A DNA stretch of 64,000 nt from Kribbella jejuensis (GTDB taxonomy: Bacteria > Actinomycetota > Actinomycetes > Propionibacteriales > Kribbellaceae), in the NCBI RefSeq assembly GCF_006715085.1, contig NZ_VFMM01000002.1:1-64000 (forward strand). The letters are read 5' to 3'. The notes beneath the pieces were generated by a model. The model was not told the DNA's origin. It saw nothing but the letters and a program-made list of their open reading frames with translations, and ran no database searches. Positions 16,994 through 28,004 of the stretch are shown here, piece by piece (within the stretch, counting starts at the first letter, position 1; every line of letters begins with the position of its first letter). A program made the translations under genes and the position numbers.

Positions 16994-18112
16994 TCAGCTG
17001 ATCGCCTGGATGGCAGCGTCGACCTTGGTCTGGATCTCGGCCGGGAGCGGCGCGTAGTTCAGGTCGGTCAGCGAGGACTGGCCGTCCTTGCTGACGAAGT
17101 AGCTCAGGAAGCTCTTCACCAGCGCGGTCTTCTCGGCCGGAAGGCCCTTGGTGCAGGCGATCTCGTAGGTGACCAGGATGATCGGGTACGCACCCGGGGC
17201 CTTGGTCGCGTAGTCCAGCTTGAGCGCCAGGTCCTTGCCGGAGGCATCGGCCGGAGCGGCCGCGTTCAGCGCCTTGCCGGCGGACTCGGCGGACAGCTCG
17301 ATCGGGGTGCCGGAGCCGTTGTCGATCAGCGCGACGCCGAGCTTGTTGTCGACGGCGTACGACCACTCGACGTACGAGATCGAGTTCTTGGTGCTCTTCA
17401 CGGCCTCGGCGACACCGGCCGACTTCTCCTTGCCGGAGCCGGTACCGGTCCACTTCTTGGCCGGCTTACCGGTCCAGGCGCCACCGCCGGCGGCGGCCAG
17501 GTACTTGGTGAAGTTCTCGGTGGTGCCGGACTCGTCGGAGCGGAAGAACACCGAGATCGGGGCCGACGGCAGCGTGACGCCGGAGTTCAGCTTGGCGATC
17601 GCCGGGTCGTTCCAGGTCTTGATCGTGCCCTGGAAGATCTTCGCGGCGGTCGGGCCGTCGAGGGTCAGCTTTGAGACGCCGTCGACGTTGTAGGAGATCG
17701 CGATCGGGCCGATCACCATCGGCAGGTCGATCGCCGGGTTGCCCGCGCAGCGCTTCGTGGCCGCGGTCATCTCGTCCGGCTTGAGGGCCGAGTCGGAGCC
17801 GGCGAAGTCCACCTGGTTCGCGTTGAACTGCTTGATACCCGCGCCGGAACCGGTCGGGTTGTAGTTCACCGTGACGTCGGCGCACTTGTCGTTGTACTTG
17901 CTGATGACCTCTTCGATGGCGTTCTTCTGCGCCGACGAACCCTCTGCGTTCAGGGTGCCCTTCGGGCAGTCGGCACCGGCGGACGACGACGACGAGGAGT
18001 CGGGGCTCGAGGAGCCGGACGGCTGCGGGTCGCTGCCGCACGCGCTGAGCGCGAGGACGCCGAGGGAAGCCACGGCGACGGAGCCGACGCGGAACAGGCG
18101 ATTGACGGACAC
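16994..18112 (-). CDS. pstS: Phosphate-binding lipoprotein PstS
   Basis: 372 residues. Lipobox ALSAC with Cys25, a Ser/Asp-rich spacer, then the PstS fold. Phosphate-binding signatures are 'LNAEGSSAQKNAIEEVI', 'GSGAGIKQF', 'DFAGSDSALKPDE' and 'VFFRSDESGTTENFTKYL'. It captures phosphate outside the membrane and delivers it to PstCA. The first gene of the pst operon; a PHO box lies 80 bp upstream of the start. Four-gene order pstSCAB is standard. Confidence 0.98.
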   Translation of the reverse strand: MSVNRLFRVGSVAVASLGVLALSACGSDPQPSGSSSPDSSSSSSAGADCPKGTLNAEGSSAQKNAIEEVISKYNDKCADVTVNYNPTGSGAGIKQFNANQVDFAGSDSALKPDEMTAATKRCAGNPAIDLPMVIGPIAISYNVDGVSKLTLDGPTAAKIFQGTIKTWNDPAIAKLNSGVTLPSAPISVFFRSDESGTTENFTKYLAAAGGGAWTGKPAKKWTGTGSGKEKSAGVAEAVKSTKNSISYVEWSYAVDNKLGVALIDNGSGTPIELSAESAGKALNAAAPADASGKDLALKLDYATKAPGAYPIILVTYEIACTKGLPAEKTALVKSFLSYFVSKDGQSSLTDLNYAPLPAEIQTKVDAAIQAIS

Positions 18113-18191
18113 GAGAGTGTTGCCCTTCTGCGGGAATCAGACTTCTGAACTTCCACAGACGGTAGGGAGACCAGGTGACGCGGCGGTCCGT

Positions 18192-18213
18192 CACCGGTGA
18201 ACGAGCGGTGAAC
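18192..18213 (-). promoter_or_regulatory. PHO box (PhoP direct repeat) upstream of pstS
   Basis: On the minus strand, two perfect GTTCACC cores sit 11 bp apart (plus-strand GGTGAAC at 18196-18202 and 18207-18213), exactly the direct-repeat unit bound by actinobacterial PhoP. They are about 85 bp upstream of the pstS start. A third isolated GTTCACC lies at 18262-18268. Confidence 0.85.
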
Positions 18214-18330
18214 GGTTTCGGTAGCGTGTACGACGCTTGGCGTGCCGCCAGGCAGCCAATAGGTGAACTGAGTTAAGACCCGTCACTCTCCGTCGACGCA
18301 AACGCCCGTTGGCTCACGCTCCGGTAACGC

Positions 18331-19593
18331 TCAGCGCACCGCCAATGTGAACGATCGACTGCCGGTGGTCTGGATCGGCAGCCCGTAGTACGTCATCCCC
18401 GGGACGGCCACACGGTACGTCGTCGTGGTGCCACGCCCGGCGGCCCGTACGTACATAACGGCCTTGCCCTTCGTCACCGGCACCGGCAACACAGTCCGCC
18501 AGTACTTCCCGTCCCACCGCTGCAACGCACCCTTCACGGTCCCACCGGGCCGCACGTCCACGGTCAACTTCACCATCTGCCCGACCTGCGCAGTCCTCAC
18601 GTTGAACCCGGCCACCGCAAAGTCAGCCAGCGTCGGGATGTATGTCGAGGCGGAGATCACCTGCCCGGTGACGACCTCGTCGTACCTCCACGCCGGCACG
18701 TAGAAGCGGTACTCGCGGCCACCGACTGCGACGGGCTCGATGAGGAAGCCGTGCACGCTCGACTCGTAGCGTCCGGCATACGCCCACGGCTTGGACGCGG
18801 TGGCCCTCGTCTGCATGGTCACCTGAATGTTCGATCCGGTGTACAGGTCCGTCTCGTCGCCGTCGTTCGCACCGGCCATGCCCCGGATCGCCATCGGTTT
18901 TCCGAACACGCCGTACGCCGGTGCCTTGGTGACGAACAGCTTCATGTCGTCGTAGTGAATGTCCTCCGACCCGGCCGAGGCCCACTCGTTGGTGGCGAGC
19001 ACCCAGATGTTCTGGGGGTGGGGTCGGGGTGGCACGACGGCGGTCGTCGTATCCAGCGCGTACGGGACCAACTCGACCGCGCCGTTGGGCCACGACCAGA
19101 ACTGCAGTCTGACCTTTCCTACCTGGCTGGGCGGGAGGTCGAGCGGGTCGCCCGGTGTCGTGTCGGCGGGTGCCGCCGTGTTGAGCCAGATGAGCTGCAC
19201 GGACCCGTTGGCCTGAGGTACAGCTGCCGTGATCTTCGGCGCCCCCGCGAGATTGGTGTCGAACCACGGCGAGTACGCCGGAGCGCTTGCACCCGCCGCA
19301 TCGGTCGTCACCACCGCGACCCGAGCGACCTTCCCGTACCGCACGGCCCAGTTGCGGGCGAACTGGTTACCCGTCGTCGGGAACCACTCCGTGGGCGCCG
19401 AGCCGTCCTGGTACTCGATCCGGGCCTTGCTGTCAGCACCCCCACCGCTCCAGCTGGTGCGGACCAGGTGCAGATTCGCATCGGCCCAGTTGACCTGTAC
19501 GTCGGTGGGTGCCGGCGGGGCCGCGAGGGCTGGGGTGGTCTGAGTGGCCGTGAAGAGTGCGACGGCTGCTGCGGTCGCGACGGTTCTGCGCAT
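18331..19593 (-). CDS. Secreted protein of unknown function (FN3-like modules)
   Basis: 420 residues. Sec signal peptide 'VATAAAVALFTATQTTPALAA' with an AxA site near residue 25. The mature part is beta-rich: 'APPAPTDVQVNWADANLHLVRTSW' resembles a fibronectin III strand pattern; a second such unit spans about 110-180, and the C-terminus ('VKGALQRWDGKYWRTVLPVP ... TTYRVAVPG') matches bacterial repeats often found at the end of secreted actinobacterial proteins. No catalytic motif, anchor or lipobox. It lies just upstream of the pst control region on the same strand, so the two are transcribed toward pst, but a 200-bp gap and a PHO box separate them. Confidence 0.8.
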   Translation of the reverse strand: MRRTVATAAAVALFTATQTTPALAAPPAPTDVQVNWADANLHLVRTSWSGGGADSKARIEYQDGSAPTEWFPTTGNQFARNWAVRYGKVARVAVVTTDAAGASAPAYSPWFDTNLAGAPKITAAVPQANGSVQLIWLNTAAPADTTPGDPLDLPPSQVGKVRLQFWSWPNGAVELVPYALDTTTAVVPPRPHPQNIWVLATNEWASAGSEDIHYDDMKLFVTKAPAYGVFGKPMAIRGMAGANDGDETDLYTGSNIQVTMQTRATASKPWAYAGRYESSVHGFLIEPVAVGGREYRFYVPAWRYDEVVTGQVISASTYIPTLADFAVAGFNVRTAQVGQMVKLTVDVRPGGTVKGALQRWDGKYWRTVLPVPVTKGKAVMYVRAAGRGTTTTYRVAVPGMTYYGLPIQTTGSRSFTLAVR

Positions 19594-19680
19594 GTGGATG
19601 TCCCCCCAGGTGACGAGCGCCCGGCGGTCACCCCTGCCGACAGTGCGCGTTCGAAAGGTAGCGCAGGGTGGGCCTGGATG

Positions 19681-20154
19681 TCAGCTCGAGAAGTCCTCGG
19701 GGGCGACGCCGTCGAGGAACTGGCGGAAGCGTTCGAGTTCGGCCTGTTCTTCTTCGGGGGTGGCGACGCCGGCTTCGCGGAGTACCTCTTCGGTGCAGCG
19801 GATCGGCGTACCGAGGCGGACCGCGAGGGCGACGGAGTCGCTCGGTCTGGCTGACACCCGGGCGCCGTTGGCGAGCACGAGTTCGGCGAAGAACACCGCG
19901 TCGCGCAGTTCGACGATCTCGACGGCCTCGATGTGCACGTCGAAGGCCAGGATCAGGTCCCGCATCAGGTCGTGGGTGAGCGGCCGCGACGGCCGCAGGC
20001 CCTGCTCCTCGTAGGCGATCGCGGTCGCCTCGACCGAACCGATCGAGATCGGCAGGTAGCGGTAGCCCTCGGTCTCGCGCAGCATCATCACCGGGGCCCG
20101 GTTGGGCGATTCCATCCGGATCCCGATCAGTGTCAGTTCTCGCATCATCGTCAT
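19681..20154 (-). CDS. Bifunctional nuclease (BFN / DUF151) family protein
   Basis: 157 residues. BFN core 'RYLPISIGSVEATAIAYEEQG', 'PLTHDLMRDLI' and 'VSARPSDSVALAVRLGTPI'; the last two are the family's signature blocks. The domain was described with RNase/DNase activity in plants and occurs widely in actinobacteria with no settled role. Three in-frame ATGs (20154, 20148, 20145) compete; the furthest upstream is given. A long in-frame extension upstream has no family similarity. In many actinomycetes it neighbours MerR/FHA genes; here it stands alone beside mutT1. Confidence 0.88.
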   Translation of the reverse strand: MTMMRELTLIGIRMESPNRAPVMMLRETEGYRYLPISIGSVEATAIAYEEQGLRPSRPLTHDLMRDLILAFDVHIEAVEIVELRDAVFFAELVLANGARVSARPSDSVALAVRLGTPIRCTEEVLREAGVATPEEEQAELERFRQFLDGVAPEDFSS

Positions 20155-20286
20155 GGTGCGCCCCGAACCTCTCCTCAGACCGGCACCCGGTGGGGCGCCG
20201 GTTCCTCGGGTAGGAACATACCCGTCACCTCCAGTGTCTCCCGGCCGCCCCGTCGTCCGTACCTCGATCGTCACCGAGCCGTGTCG

Positions 20287-21165
20287 CTAAGGTGCCCCGA
20301 ACCGCTCCCTGACCACCGTGCCGTCCGCAAGCCGGTGCGCGACCAGTAACGAGCCGGTGGCGAATTTGCCCACCTTGAGGCCCAACTCCCGCGACAGCGC
20401 GGGCAGCACCGGACGGTGCGAGCAGATGGCTGTCACCTTGCCTGGGCGCCAAGCTCGCTCGCCCAGACCGCGCAGACCGTTAGGGTCGGCGTCGTACCCC
20501 CGCTCGGAGATCTCCGGCCACAGGTGGATGCGGCGGTCGAGCGAGGCGGCGTACGGCGCGACTGTCGCGACACAGCGCTCCGCGTCGCTGCTGATGATCC
20601 TGTTGACGCCTAGCGCCGCCAGCACGCCGGTGAGCCGCTCCGCGACCTCGACACCCGCACTGCTCAACGGGCGGAGCGTGTCCTTCCCGTCCCAGTCCTT
20701 GCGCTTCACGGCGTCTGCGTGGCGTACGACGATCACGGTGGAGACGACAGGCACCACGCGGTCAAGTGCGTCCAGGACGTCCACGTCACGGGGGTAACTC
20801 AGCTTGGCACGGGCCTTGTCCACCGAGAACCAGCCGATCTCGTCGACCTCGTCGTTCGGTTCGAACGCACTGGGGCCGACCGGTACGGCGGACCAGTAGT
20901 GGACGAGCTTCTGCGCGGTACCGCCGTTCTTGCGGATCGCGTACCGCTGCACGCCGACCGGGGGACCGAAGACGACCCGGTGGCCGGTCTCCTCCTCGAT
21001 CTCGCGCCGCGCACCGATCAGGACGTGCTCGTGCGCGGTCAGCTTGCCCTTGGGCAGCGACCAGTCGTCGTACCGGGGACGGTGCACGAGCAGCACCTGC
21101 CGGGTGCCGCCGCGTTCTCGCCAGACGACACCACCCGCGGCGATGACCGTCGCCGGGTTGCTCAT
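20287..21165 (-). CDS. mutT1: MutT1-type Nudix hydrolase fused to a histidine phosphatase domain
   Basis: 292 residues in two domains. N-terminal Nudix box is perfect: G40-x5-E46-x7-R54-E55-I56-x-E58-E59-x-G61. The C-terminal half is a phosphoglycerate-mutase-like domain opening 'VIVVRHADAVKRKDW' (catalytic RH) and closing 'SHRPVLPAL'. This architecture is that of mycobacterial MutT1, which removes 8-oxo-dGTP and diadenosine polyphosphates. It directly precedes ppk in the opposite reading order on the same strand (ppk upstream, 30 bp gap), so it is likely co-transcribed with polyphosphate kinase. Confidence 0.93.
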   Translation of the reverse strand: MSNPATVIAAGGVVWRERGGTRQVLLVHRPRYDDWSLPKGKLTAHEHVLIGARREIEEETGHRVVFGPPVGVQRYAIRKNGGTAQKLVHYWSAVPVGPSAFEPNDEVDEIGWFSVDKARAKLSYPRDVDVLDALDRVVPVVSTVIVVRHADAVKRKDWDGKDTLRPLSSAGVEVAERLTGVLAALGVNRIISSDAERCVATVAPYAASLDRRIHLWPEISERGYDADPNGLRGLGERAWRPGKVTAICSHRPVLPALSRELGLKVGKFATGSLLVAHRLADGTVVRERFGAP

Positions 21166-21195
21166 ACCTTCACCCTAGAAGCGCGTTCGGTCGGG

Positions 21196-23343
<2,148 letters not shown>

Positions 23344-23365
23344 GTCGACAAGGATCCCACCCTTT

Positions 23366-23383
23366 GGTGAACAACAGGTAGCC
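23366..23383 (-). promoter_or_regulatory. PHO-box-like repeat upstream of ppk1
   Basis: On the minus strand, GGCTACC and GTTCACC are spaced 11 bp (plus-strand 23377-23383 and 23366-23372). One unit is perfect, the other matches 4 of 7. Streptomyces ppk is known to be PhoP controlled; here the site is a candidate only. Confidence 0.4.
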
Positions 23384-23461
23384 GTCCGCGAGTTGCCGAA
23401 TGTGACGTTTTCGTCGGCTGCGGAGCGTTGTCCGGGGCCCCAGTTGCTAGCGTCGCTCCTT

Positions 23462-24544
23462 GTGAACCTACGACTGGACTCGGTACTGCGGGACACGGTG
23501 ACCGCCGTACAGGCGAACGCCCTCACCCCGCTGTACGCACTCCCGGCCGCCGTCCGCCGCCGCATCGCCGGCGCCCCGATCCAGATCGACGGCAACACGC
23601 TGGACCCCGACATCCGGTTGCTGCTCCGCCTCGACAACCTGTTGCCGCACACAACCAAGACGGACGCCGCCACGGCTCGTGCGCACTTCCGCCGGCTCTG
23701 CCGGCTCATCCCGGGCACGCCCACCGAAGTACAACGAGTCACCGACCTCACCGTCCGCGGCGCCGACGGCCAACTGAGCGCCCGCCTGTACGTCCCGAGG
23801 TGTGAGGCGGATGCGGCAGTGAAGGGTGGATTGCTGGTGTTCTTCCACGGTGGAGGATGGGTGGTCGGCGACCTCGGTACTCACGACGCGCTCTGCCGGG
23901 CGATCGCCGCCGACGCCGAGATCCGGGTCCTCTCGGTCGACTACCGCCTGGCGCCGGAGGCTCCCGCGCCGACCGCCGCCGAGGATGCGATCGCCGCCTT
24001 CACCTGGGCCGCGGACCACGCGGAGGACTTGGGTGCCGATCCGTCATTGGTAGCAGTAGGAGGCGACAGCGCCGGCGGAAACCTGGCGGCCGTAGTAGCC
24101 CAGCAGACGGTCCTGCGAAACCTCCCGCGACCAGCCCTGCAGGTCCTCCTCTACCCAGCCCTCGACCTGGTAGCCCGCCGCCCCAGCCGAGACCTCTTCG
24201 CGGAAGGCTTCATCCTCACCGAAGAAGACATCATGTGGTACCGAGACCAGTACACGCCCGACCCCACGCTCCGCCCCGACCCGATCGTCTCGCCCCTCCG
24301 CGCCCCGGACCTCCGCAACCTCTCGCCCACCTACCTCACCACCGCAGGCTTCGACCCCCTACGCGACGAGGCCCTCGAATACGCCAAGGCCCTGACCGCC
24401 GCAGGCAACCCCCTGACACACACCCACCACCCCACCCTCCCCCACGGCCACGCCAACCTCCTAACAGTCCCCGGCCGCACCCGCGAAGCCCTGAACCACC
24501 TCACATCCCACCTGAAAGCAGCCCTCCACCACCCCTGTGGATAA
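23462..24544 (+). CDS. Alpha/beta-hydrolase, hormone-sensitive-lipase (HSL/IV) family esterase
   Basis: 360 residues from GTG 23462. Oxyanion motif 'HGGGWVVGD' (about 128-136), nucleophile elbow 'GDSAGG' (Ser203), acid in 'GFDPLRDEA' (about 295) and catalytic His in 'LPHGHAN' (about 329). These place it in family IV/HSL carboxylesterases acting on short-chain acyl esters. No signal peptide, so cytoplasmic. Codon use toward the 3' end is strikingly C-rich. Divergent from ppk1 with a 118-bp shared control region. Its stop codon overlaps a TTATCCACA sequence. Substrate unknown. Confidence 0.92.
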   Translation: MNLRLDSVLRDTVTAVQANALTPLYALPAAVRRRIAGAPIQIDGNTLDPDIRLLLRLDNLLPHTTKTDAATARAHFRRLCRLIPGTPTEVQRVTDLTVRGADGQLSARLYVPRCEADAAVKGGLLVFFHGGGWVVGDLGTHDALCRAIAADAEIRVLSVDYRLAPEAPAPTAAEDAIAAFTWAADHAEDLGADPSLVAVGGDSAGGNLAAVVAQQTVLRNLPRPALQVLLYPALDLVARRPSRDLFAEGFILTEEDIMWYRDQYTPDPTLRPDPIVSPLRAPDLRNLSPTYLTTAGFDPLRDEALEYAKALTAAGNPLTHTHHPTLPHGHANLLTVPGRTREALNHLTSHLKAALHHPCG

Positions 24545-24615
24545 CTCCCACGGGCTCGCGCTGTGCGCAGATATCGTGGCCGTCAGTACTGAAGCCCGGG
24601 CTCAAGGAGGCCTCC

Positions 24616-25026
24616 ATGGACGTGGCGCGATTCAATTCGGCGTTCTCAGACGCTCGCCGTCGCCGCGACAGCGACGACGACTTCGACCTGGCCGTCGCTC
24701 AGCAGGAGTTGCGAGAGCTGATCGCCGACGAGCCCGAGGGACACGAACGGGCCTGGGCCTTGCGAATGATCGACAAACTCGCCGTACCCCCGCCCCCACC
24801 ACCTGAGTACGGCCCGCTCTACCACGAAGCCGGCGCCATCCACGCCGCGGCGTACCTGTCCGAAGGAACCGACGAGGAAAAGGCGGACGCCCTCGCCGAG
24901 GCCCGACACAAGATCTGGGCGATCGCTGACCGAGCTCCCGCGCACGAGGCCCCAAGCATCCGGGGTATGACGCGGGCCCTCCATCACATGGAGATCATGC
25001 TGCGCGGGCACTGGCCAGAGGACTGA
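24616..25026 (+). CDS. Small acidic protein, partner of the zincin gene
   Basis: 136 residues with a strong AAGGAGG 6 nt before the ATG. Helical and charged: 'FSDARRRRDSDDDFDLAVAQQELRELIADEPEGHERAWALRMIDKL', a Pro run 'PPPPPPEYG', then 'YHEAGAIHAAAYLSEGTDEEKADALAEAR'. No signal peptide, membrane helix or known domain. Ends 1 nt before the HEATH-motif gene (TGACGTG), so the two make an operon. It could be a chaperone, immunity-like partner or substrate of the zincin; nothing in the sequence decides this. Confidence 0.72.
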   Translation: MDVARFNSAFSDARRRRDSDDDFDLAVAQQELRELIADEPEGHERAWALRMIDKLAVPPPPPPEYGPLYHEAGAIHAAAYLSEGTDEEKADALAEARHKIWAIADRAPAHEAPSIRGMTRALHHMEIMLRGHWPED

Positions 25027-25027
25027 C

Positions 25028-26032
25028 GTGGACCTCGACCGACGGGTCCCACCGGACTCGTTCGTCTACAAGGAGGTCGCACGCCTGTACAAGATCGCGC
25101 ATTCACTTCGCCCGGTTGCCACCGACCGCTGGAATCGCGAACTGTACGAGACGAACCTGGACACCTTGGGCGGTCTGGATCCGAAGACGGGGGTTCTCAG
25201 ACTTTCCAAGCACCGTGTGCTGATGCACCTGACGGGTGCGACCTCCACCGAGCGCGCGGCCGATCAGGCCGAAGCCCTGTCCACAGTCCTCCACGAGGCA
25301 ACCCACGGCGGAATGCACATCAAGGTCGTGGGCGAGCCCAACGCCGTCCTGACCAGCCACTCGCGCGGTGTGATGGAAGGATTCGCGGAGGTCCGGGCCG
25401 TCGCGGACTTCGACGCCTTCGCCGACCTGGCTGGGTACGAGGGTCTGACGCTGGGCGCTCCGCATTACCCAGGCGCCTTCGCGGCAACCAAAGACGTGAT
25501 GACCCACGTCACTGGACCCGGCTACTCGATGGACAACCTGATCGACGACGCCTGCCGCGGGCCCGTACTCATGCACTTCGACCAGTTCGCCCACGCCCTC
25601 GTTGTCAATCAGTTGAGCGACCTGACCCATCGCGAACCCCGAACCCAGCAAGCGATCCGCGCCCAACTGATCGAACCGATGCTTCACGCCCATTGGCCGA
25701 CCCTGCCGAACACCGAAGCCCCGACGGGCCACGCCGTCGCACGTGATATCCGGTTGGCCCTTGACGCGAGGGTGGACGAACTCCGCCGGAGGTACGACTT
25801 CAGCGGCCTGACCGACGGCGGCCAGCCGGGCGTGCTCACCGTCGACCGCTCGAGGATCCTCGGCGCGCCGGCCGCACGGACCGACGGACTGGACAACATG
25901 CGTTTCCTGGGAGCACAACCCTCAGCGTCCGGTGCTGTCGCCCACCGGCCAGTGCTCGGGCAGGGAGCCCGCAGACCGACCACGACCTCAGGCCTCCAGA
26001 ACAGGCCCACCCAATCCAGACCTCGAGAGTGA
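25028..26032 (+). CDS. Putative gluzincin-type metallopeptidase of unknown family
   Basis: 334 residues from GTG 25028. HExTH is present as 'HEATH' at 89-93, and 24 residues on comes 'MEGFAE' (117-121), the spacing and form of the third zinc ligand in gluzincins (HExxH ... E-G-x-A-E). The sequence around it, 'LSTVLHEATHGGMH', reads like a zincin active-site helix. There is no signal peptide or membrane helix, so a cytoplasmic enzyme or one exported by another route. The C-terminal ~55 residues are Pro/Arg/Thr-rich and probably disordered. Second gene of a pair with the small acidic protein. Function is an inference from motif alone. Confidence 0.7.
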   Translation: MDLDRRVPPDSFVYKEVARLYKIAHSLRPVATDRWNRELYETNLDTLGGLDPKTGVLRLSKHRVLMHLTGATSTERAADQAEALSTVLHEATHGGMHIKVVGEPNAVLTSHSRGVMEGFAEVRAVADFDAFADLAGYEGLTLGAPHYPGAFAATKDVMTHVTGPGYSMDNLIDDACRGPVLMHFDQFAHALVVNQLSDLTHREPRTQQAIRAQLIEPMLHAHWPTLPNTEAPTGHAVARDIRLALDARVDELRRRYDFSGLTDGGQPGVLTVDRSRILGAPAARTDGLDNMRFLGAQPSASGAVAHRPVLGQGARRPTTTSGLQNRPTQSRPRE

Positions 26033-26044
26033 CAGCAGCCTCGG

Positions 26045-26941
26045 TCAGCGCCCGGGATCAACCAGAACAGGTACTGCTTCGCGGACCTGGAGGAGGGTGG
26101 CGGGGCCGGTGATCAGGACTGTGCCTTCGATGTACTGCCAGCCGGTGTCGGCGACATTGAAGCGGGCGGCGTAGTTCGTGGTCACGGTGATGCCAACGCC
26201 TTCGCGCTTCTTGTACTTGTGCGTGATCTCGGCGTGCGGGTACGCCTTGCCAGGCGTACTCGTCGTCAGTGTCGGGCTACCGTCGCCGAAGTCCCAGGTG
26301 TAGCTGATCGGCGTCGCCTCGACCACCACCGGGAACCCGAGCAAAGTCACAGTCGTCCTCGACACCTTGCTGTCGTCGGTGTAGACGACGGTCGCCATAT
26401 TCACGATCGTCGTCCCACTGGGCTGAACCTTCACCGACAGCCCCGGAAAGATGACATTCTTCGTCTCCGACCGCACCTGCTCCCAGCTAATATCCTCCGG
26501 CCGCGGGGGTACGACCTTCGGTGGCACAGTCGGCCGAATGACCCTGCCCCGCTCACGACCCGGCTGACACCGCGTCGGCCCGGGAACCGTCCCGTCCGGC
26601 TGCATGCGACCACAGATGCCAATGTTGATCCGCAAATTTCGCCGGTCGCCGGACGGCCCGGCTGGAGGCTTGGTTGCCGCCGGCTTCGAAGCTGCAGGCT
26701 TCGTTTTGGGCTGTGGCTTGGACGTGGTGGTCGGACGACCTGAGGCGAGCCGCCCTTTCTTGTTTGAAGTTCCGGAGAGGGTGCTGCCCCAGGTGGATCG
26801 CTTCCCCTTGACATGCGGCTTTGTGCTGGATGCCGACGGAGCGGCCTCAGCGTGATCCGGGTACGGATCGATCGAGATGACGGCAGCTGTCACCATCGCA
26901 GCTGTGAGCGTCGTGATGACGGCGTGCGCGAGTTTGCTCAT
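26045..26941 (-). CDS. Secreted/anchored protein with PKD-type domain
   Basis: 298 residues. N-terminal hydrophobic segment 'VITTLTAAMVTAAVISI' acts as signal or anchor. A long Lys/Ser/Thr/Pro linker (about 35-95) precedes a Cys-containing part and a PKD-like fold with the diagnostic 'YTWDFGDGSPTL'. The end 'YIEGTVLITGPATLLQVREAVPVLVDPGR' is shared by many actinobacterial surface proteins. It overlaps the stop of the lipoprotein gene upstream (ATGA), forming a pair with it. Likely binds carbohydrate or cell wall; no catalytic residues seen. Confidence 0.82.
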   Translation of the reverse strand: MSKLAHAVITTLTAAMVTAAVISIDPYPDHAEAAPSASSTKPHVKGKRSTWGSTLSGTSNKKGRLASGRPTTTSKPQPKTKPAASKPAATKPPAGPSGDRRNLRINIGICGRMQPDGTVPGPTRCQPGRERGRVIRPTVPPKVVPPRPEDISWEQVRSETKNVIFPGLSVKVQPSGTTIVNMATVVYTDDSKVSRTTVTLLGFPVVVEATPISYTWDFGDGSPTLTTSTPGKAYPHAEITHKYKKREGVGITVTTNYAARFNVADTGWQYIEGTVLITGPATLLQVREAVPVLVDPGR

Positions 26942-27540
26942 GACTCGTTGATCTGCATCTCGAACATCACCCAGTTGCCGCCGCTGCCTTGCTGTGCCAC
27001 GGGCGAGGCGCCGGGCGTGCTGCGCTCGACGTACTTCCCGCCCTTCAGCGCTGCGGAGCCGCCCAGCCTGCCGGTCTCGCCGCGGTAGATCTCCTTGACG
27101 TCGACCAAATGATCCTTGTAGTCGCCCTGGAGTCCACCGTTCTTGGCGTTGACCTTCCGCACGTAGTCGGCGATGCCCTTACAACCCTCGCAACCCTTGT
27201 CGCTCGCCGCCAGAAGAGCCGCTGGGTCGCCTGTGGTGTACGAGTAATTCATCAGGTCGACGTAGTAGCCGATGAACGCTTCACCGGCGGCCAGGCTCGA
27301 CCCTGTCGCGGCCTGCGGACGCGTCGGAGGCGCGGTGGGCGGGTCGGTAGCAGGCGTGCTTGCCGTGCCGCCTGGCGTCGGAGTCTCCGGTGTGGAGACC
27401 GTCGGCCCGCTCGAGGATGCCGGAGGTGGAGCCGTGTTCGGGTGGCCTGCTTCGGGGCTGCCGTGGGTGCAGGCGGTTAGCAGGGTGGTGGTGGCTAGGC
27501 AGGCCAGGAGTGCTTGGGTTGGCCTGTTGCGGTGTGTCAC
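26938..27540 (-). CDS. Lipoprotein with DUF6318-like domain
   Basis: 200 residues. Lipobox LLTAC with Cys24, then a ~60-residue Thr/Pro/Ser linker, then 'AFIGYYVDLMNYSYTTGDPAALLAASDKGCEGCKGI', which matches my memory of the DUF6318 domain (YYxxLxNYxxxTGD and a Cys pair). The domain has an NTF2-like feel and is found on many actinobacterial lipoproteins. Co-transcribed and translationally coupled with the PKD protein. Confidence 0.85.
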   Translation of the reverse strand: MTHRNRPTQALLACLATTTLLTACTHGSPEAGHPNTAPPPASSSGPTVSTPETPTPGGTASTPATDPPTAPPTRPQAATGSSLAAGEAFIGYYVDLMNYSYTTGDPAALLAASDKGCEGCKGIADYVRKVNAKNGGLQGDYKDHLVDVKEIYRGETGRLGGSAALKGGKYVERSTPGASPVAQQGSGGNWVMFEMQINES

Positions 27541-28004
27541 GTGTGTCAGCCCTCCGTAGTTGACACGAATCGTAACGGGGTGGTGGGGCGGGCGGGGATG
27601 TCAAAAGGTGCAGTTGTGGATAACCAGAGGGCGGGCCAGGAGCCGCCCGGCTGGGGGGTTAGAGGCTCGGACGGCTCCTGGTTGATGGGGAGACGGCGGA
27701 GCTGAGGGGTTTATGACGCGACTCCGGGTTGTGATGCCGGTCACGGCATGTGACCGACTGGGTCGGTCCGGAGGTTCCGACTGGTCTGTTGGGGAGGATT
27801 TCGTCCCGTGGCGGGTGGAAAATCCTCCCCAAGCCGGGAAGGAGCTGTGGTCGGGGCTCCGGCTGCCGGTACGAGCGCCCGCACCGCACGGGCTGCCTGC
27901 GCCGCGCCCGCACCGTATGCACGGGGTGCCGGTACGAGCTCGCGCAGCGGACGGGCTGTACGAGCGCCCGCACCGCACGGGCTGCTGGTACGAGTAACTC
28001 GGGG
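27541..28004. other. Intergenic region with a long inverted repeat and short tandem repeats
   Basis: 464 bp without a credible gene. It contains a 13-bp perfect inverted repeat (TTGGGGAGGATTT at 27789-27801 and its complement at 27820-27832) around an 18-bp loop, and a 26-bp sequence repeated exactly at 27870-27895 and 27959-27984 with degenerate copies between. A perfect TTATCCACA (complement) is at 27615-27623. Short frames crossing the repeats show only Arg/Pro/Ala-rich translations. Confidence 0.7.
27870..27984. repeat. Imperfect tandem 26-bp repeat array
   Basis: The unit begins TACGAGCGCCCGCACCG and ends CACGGGCTG. Exact copies are at 27870-27895 and 27959-27984, a close copy is at 27933-27958 directly abutting the last, and a diverged copy lies around 27901-27932. 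Each unit contains GCCCG/CGGGC arms and can fold as a small hairpin. Not coding in any convincing frame. Confidence 0.6.

Noticed and set aside
27713..27997. 94-codon frame across the tandem repeats
   Set aside because: Arg/Pro/Ala-rich, driven by the repeat units, no ribosome-binding site and no similarity I can recognise.
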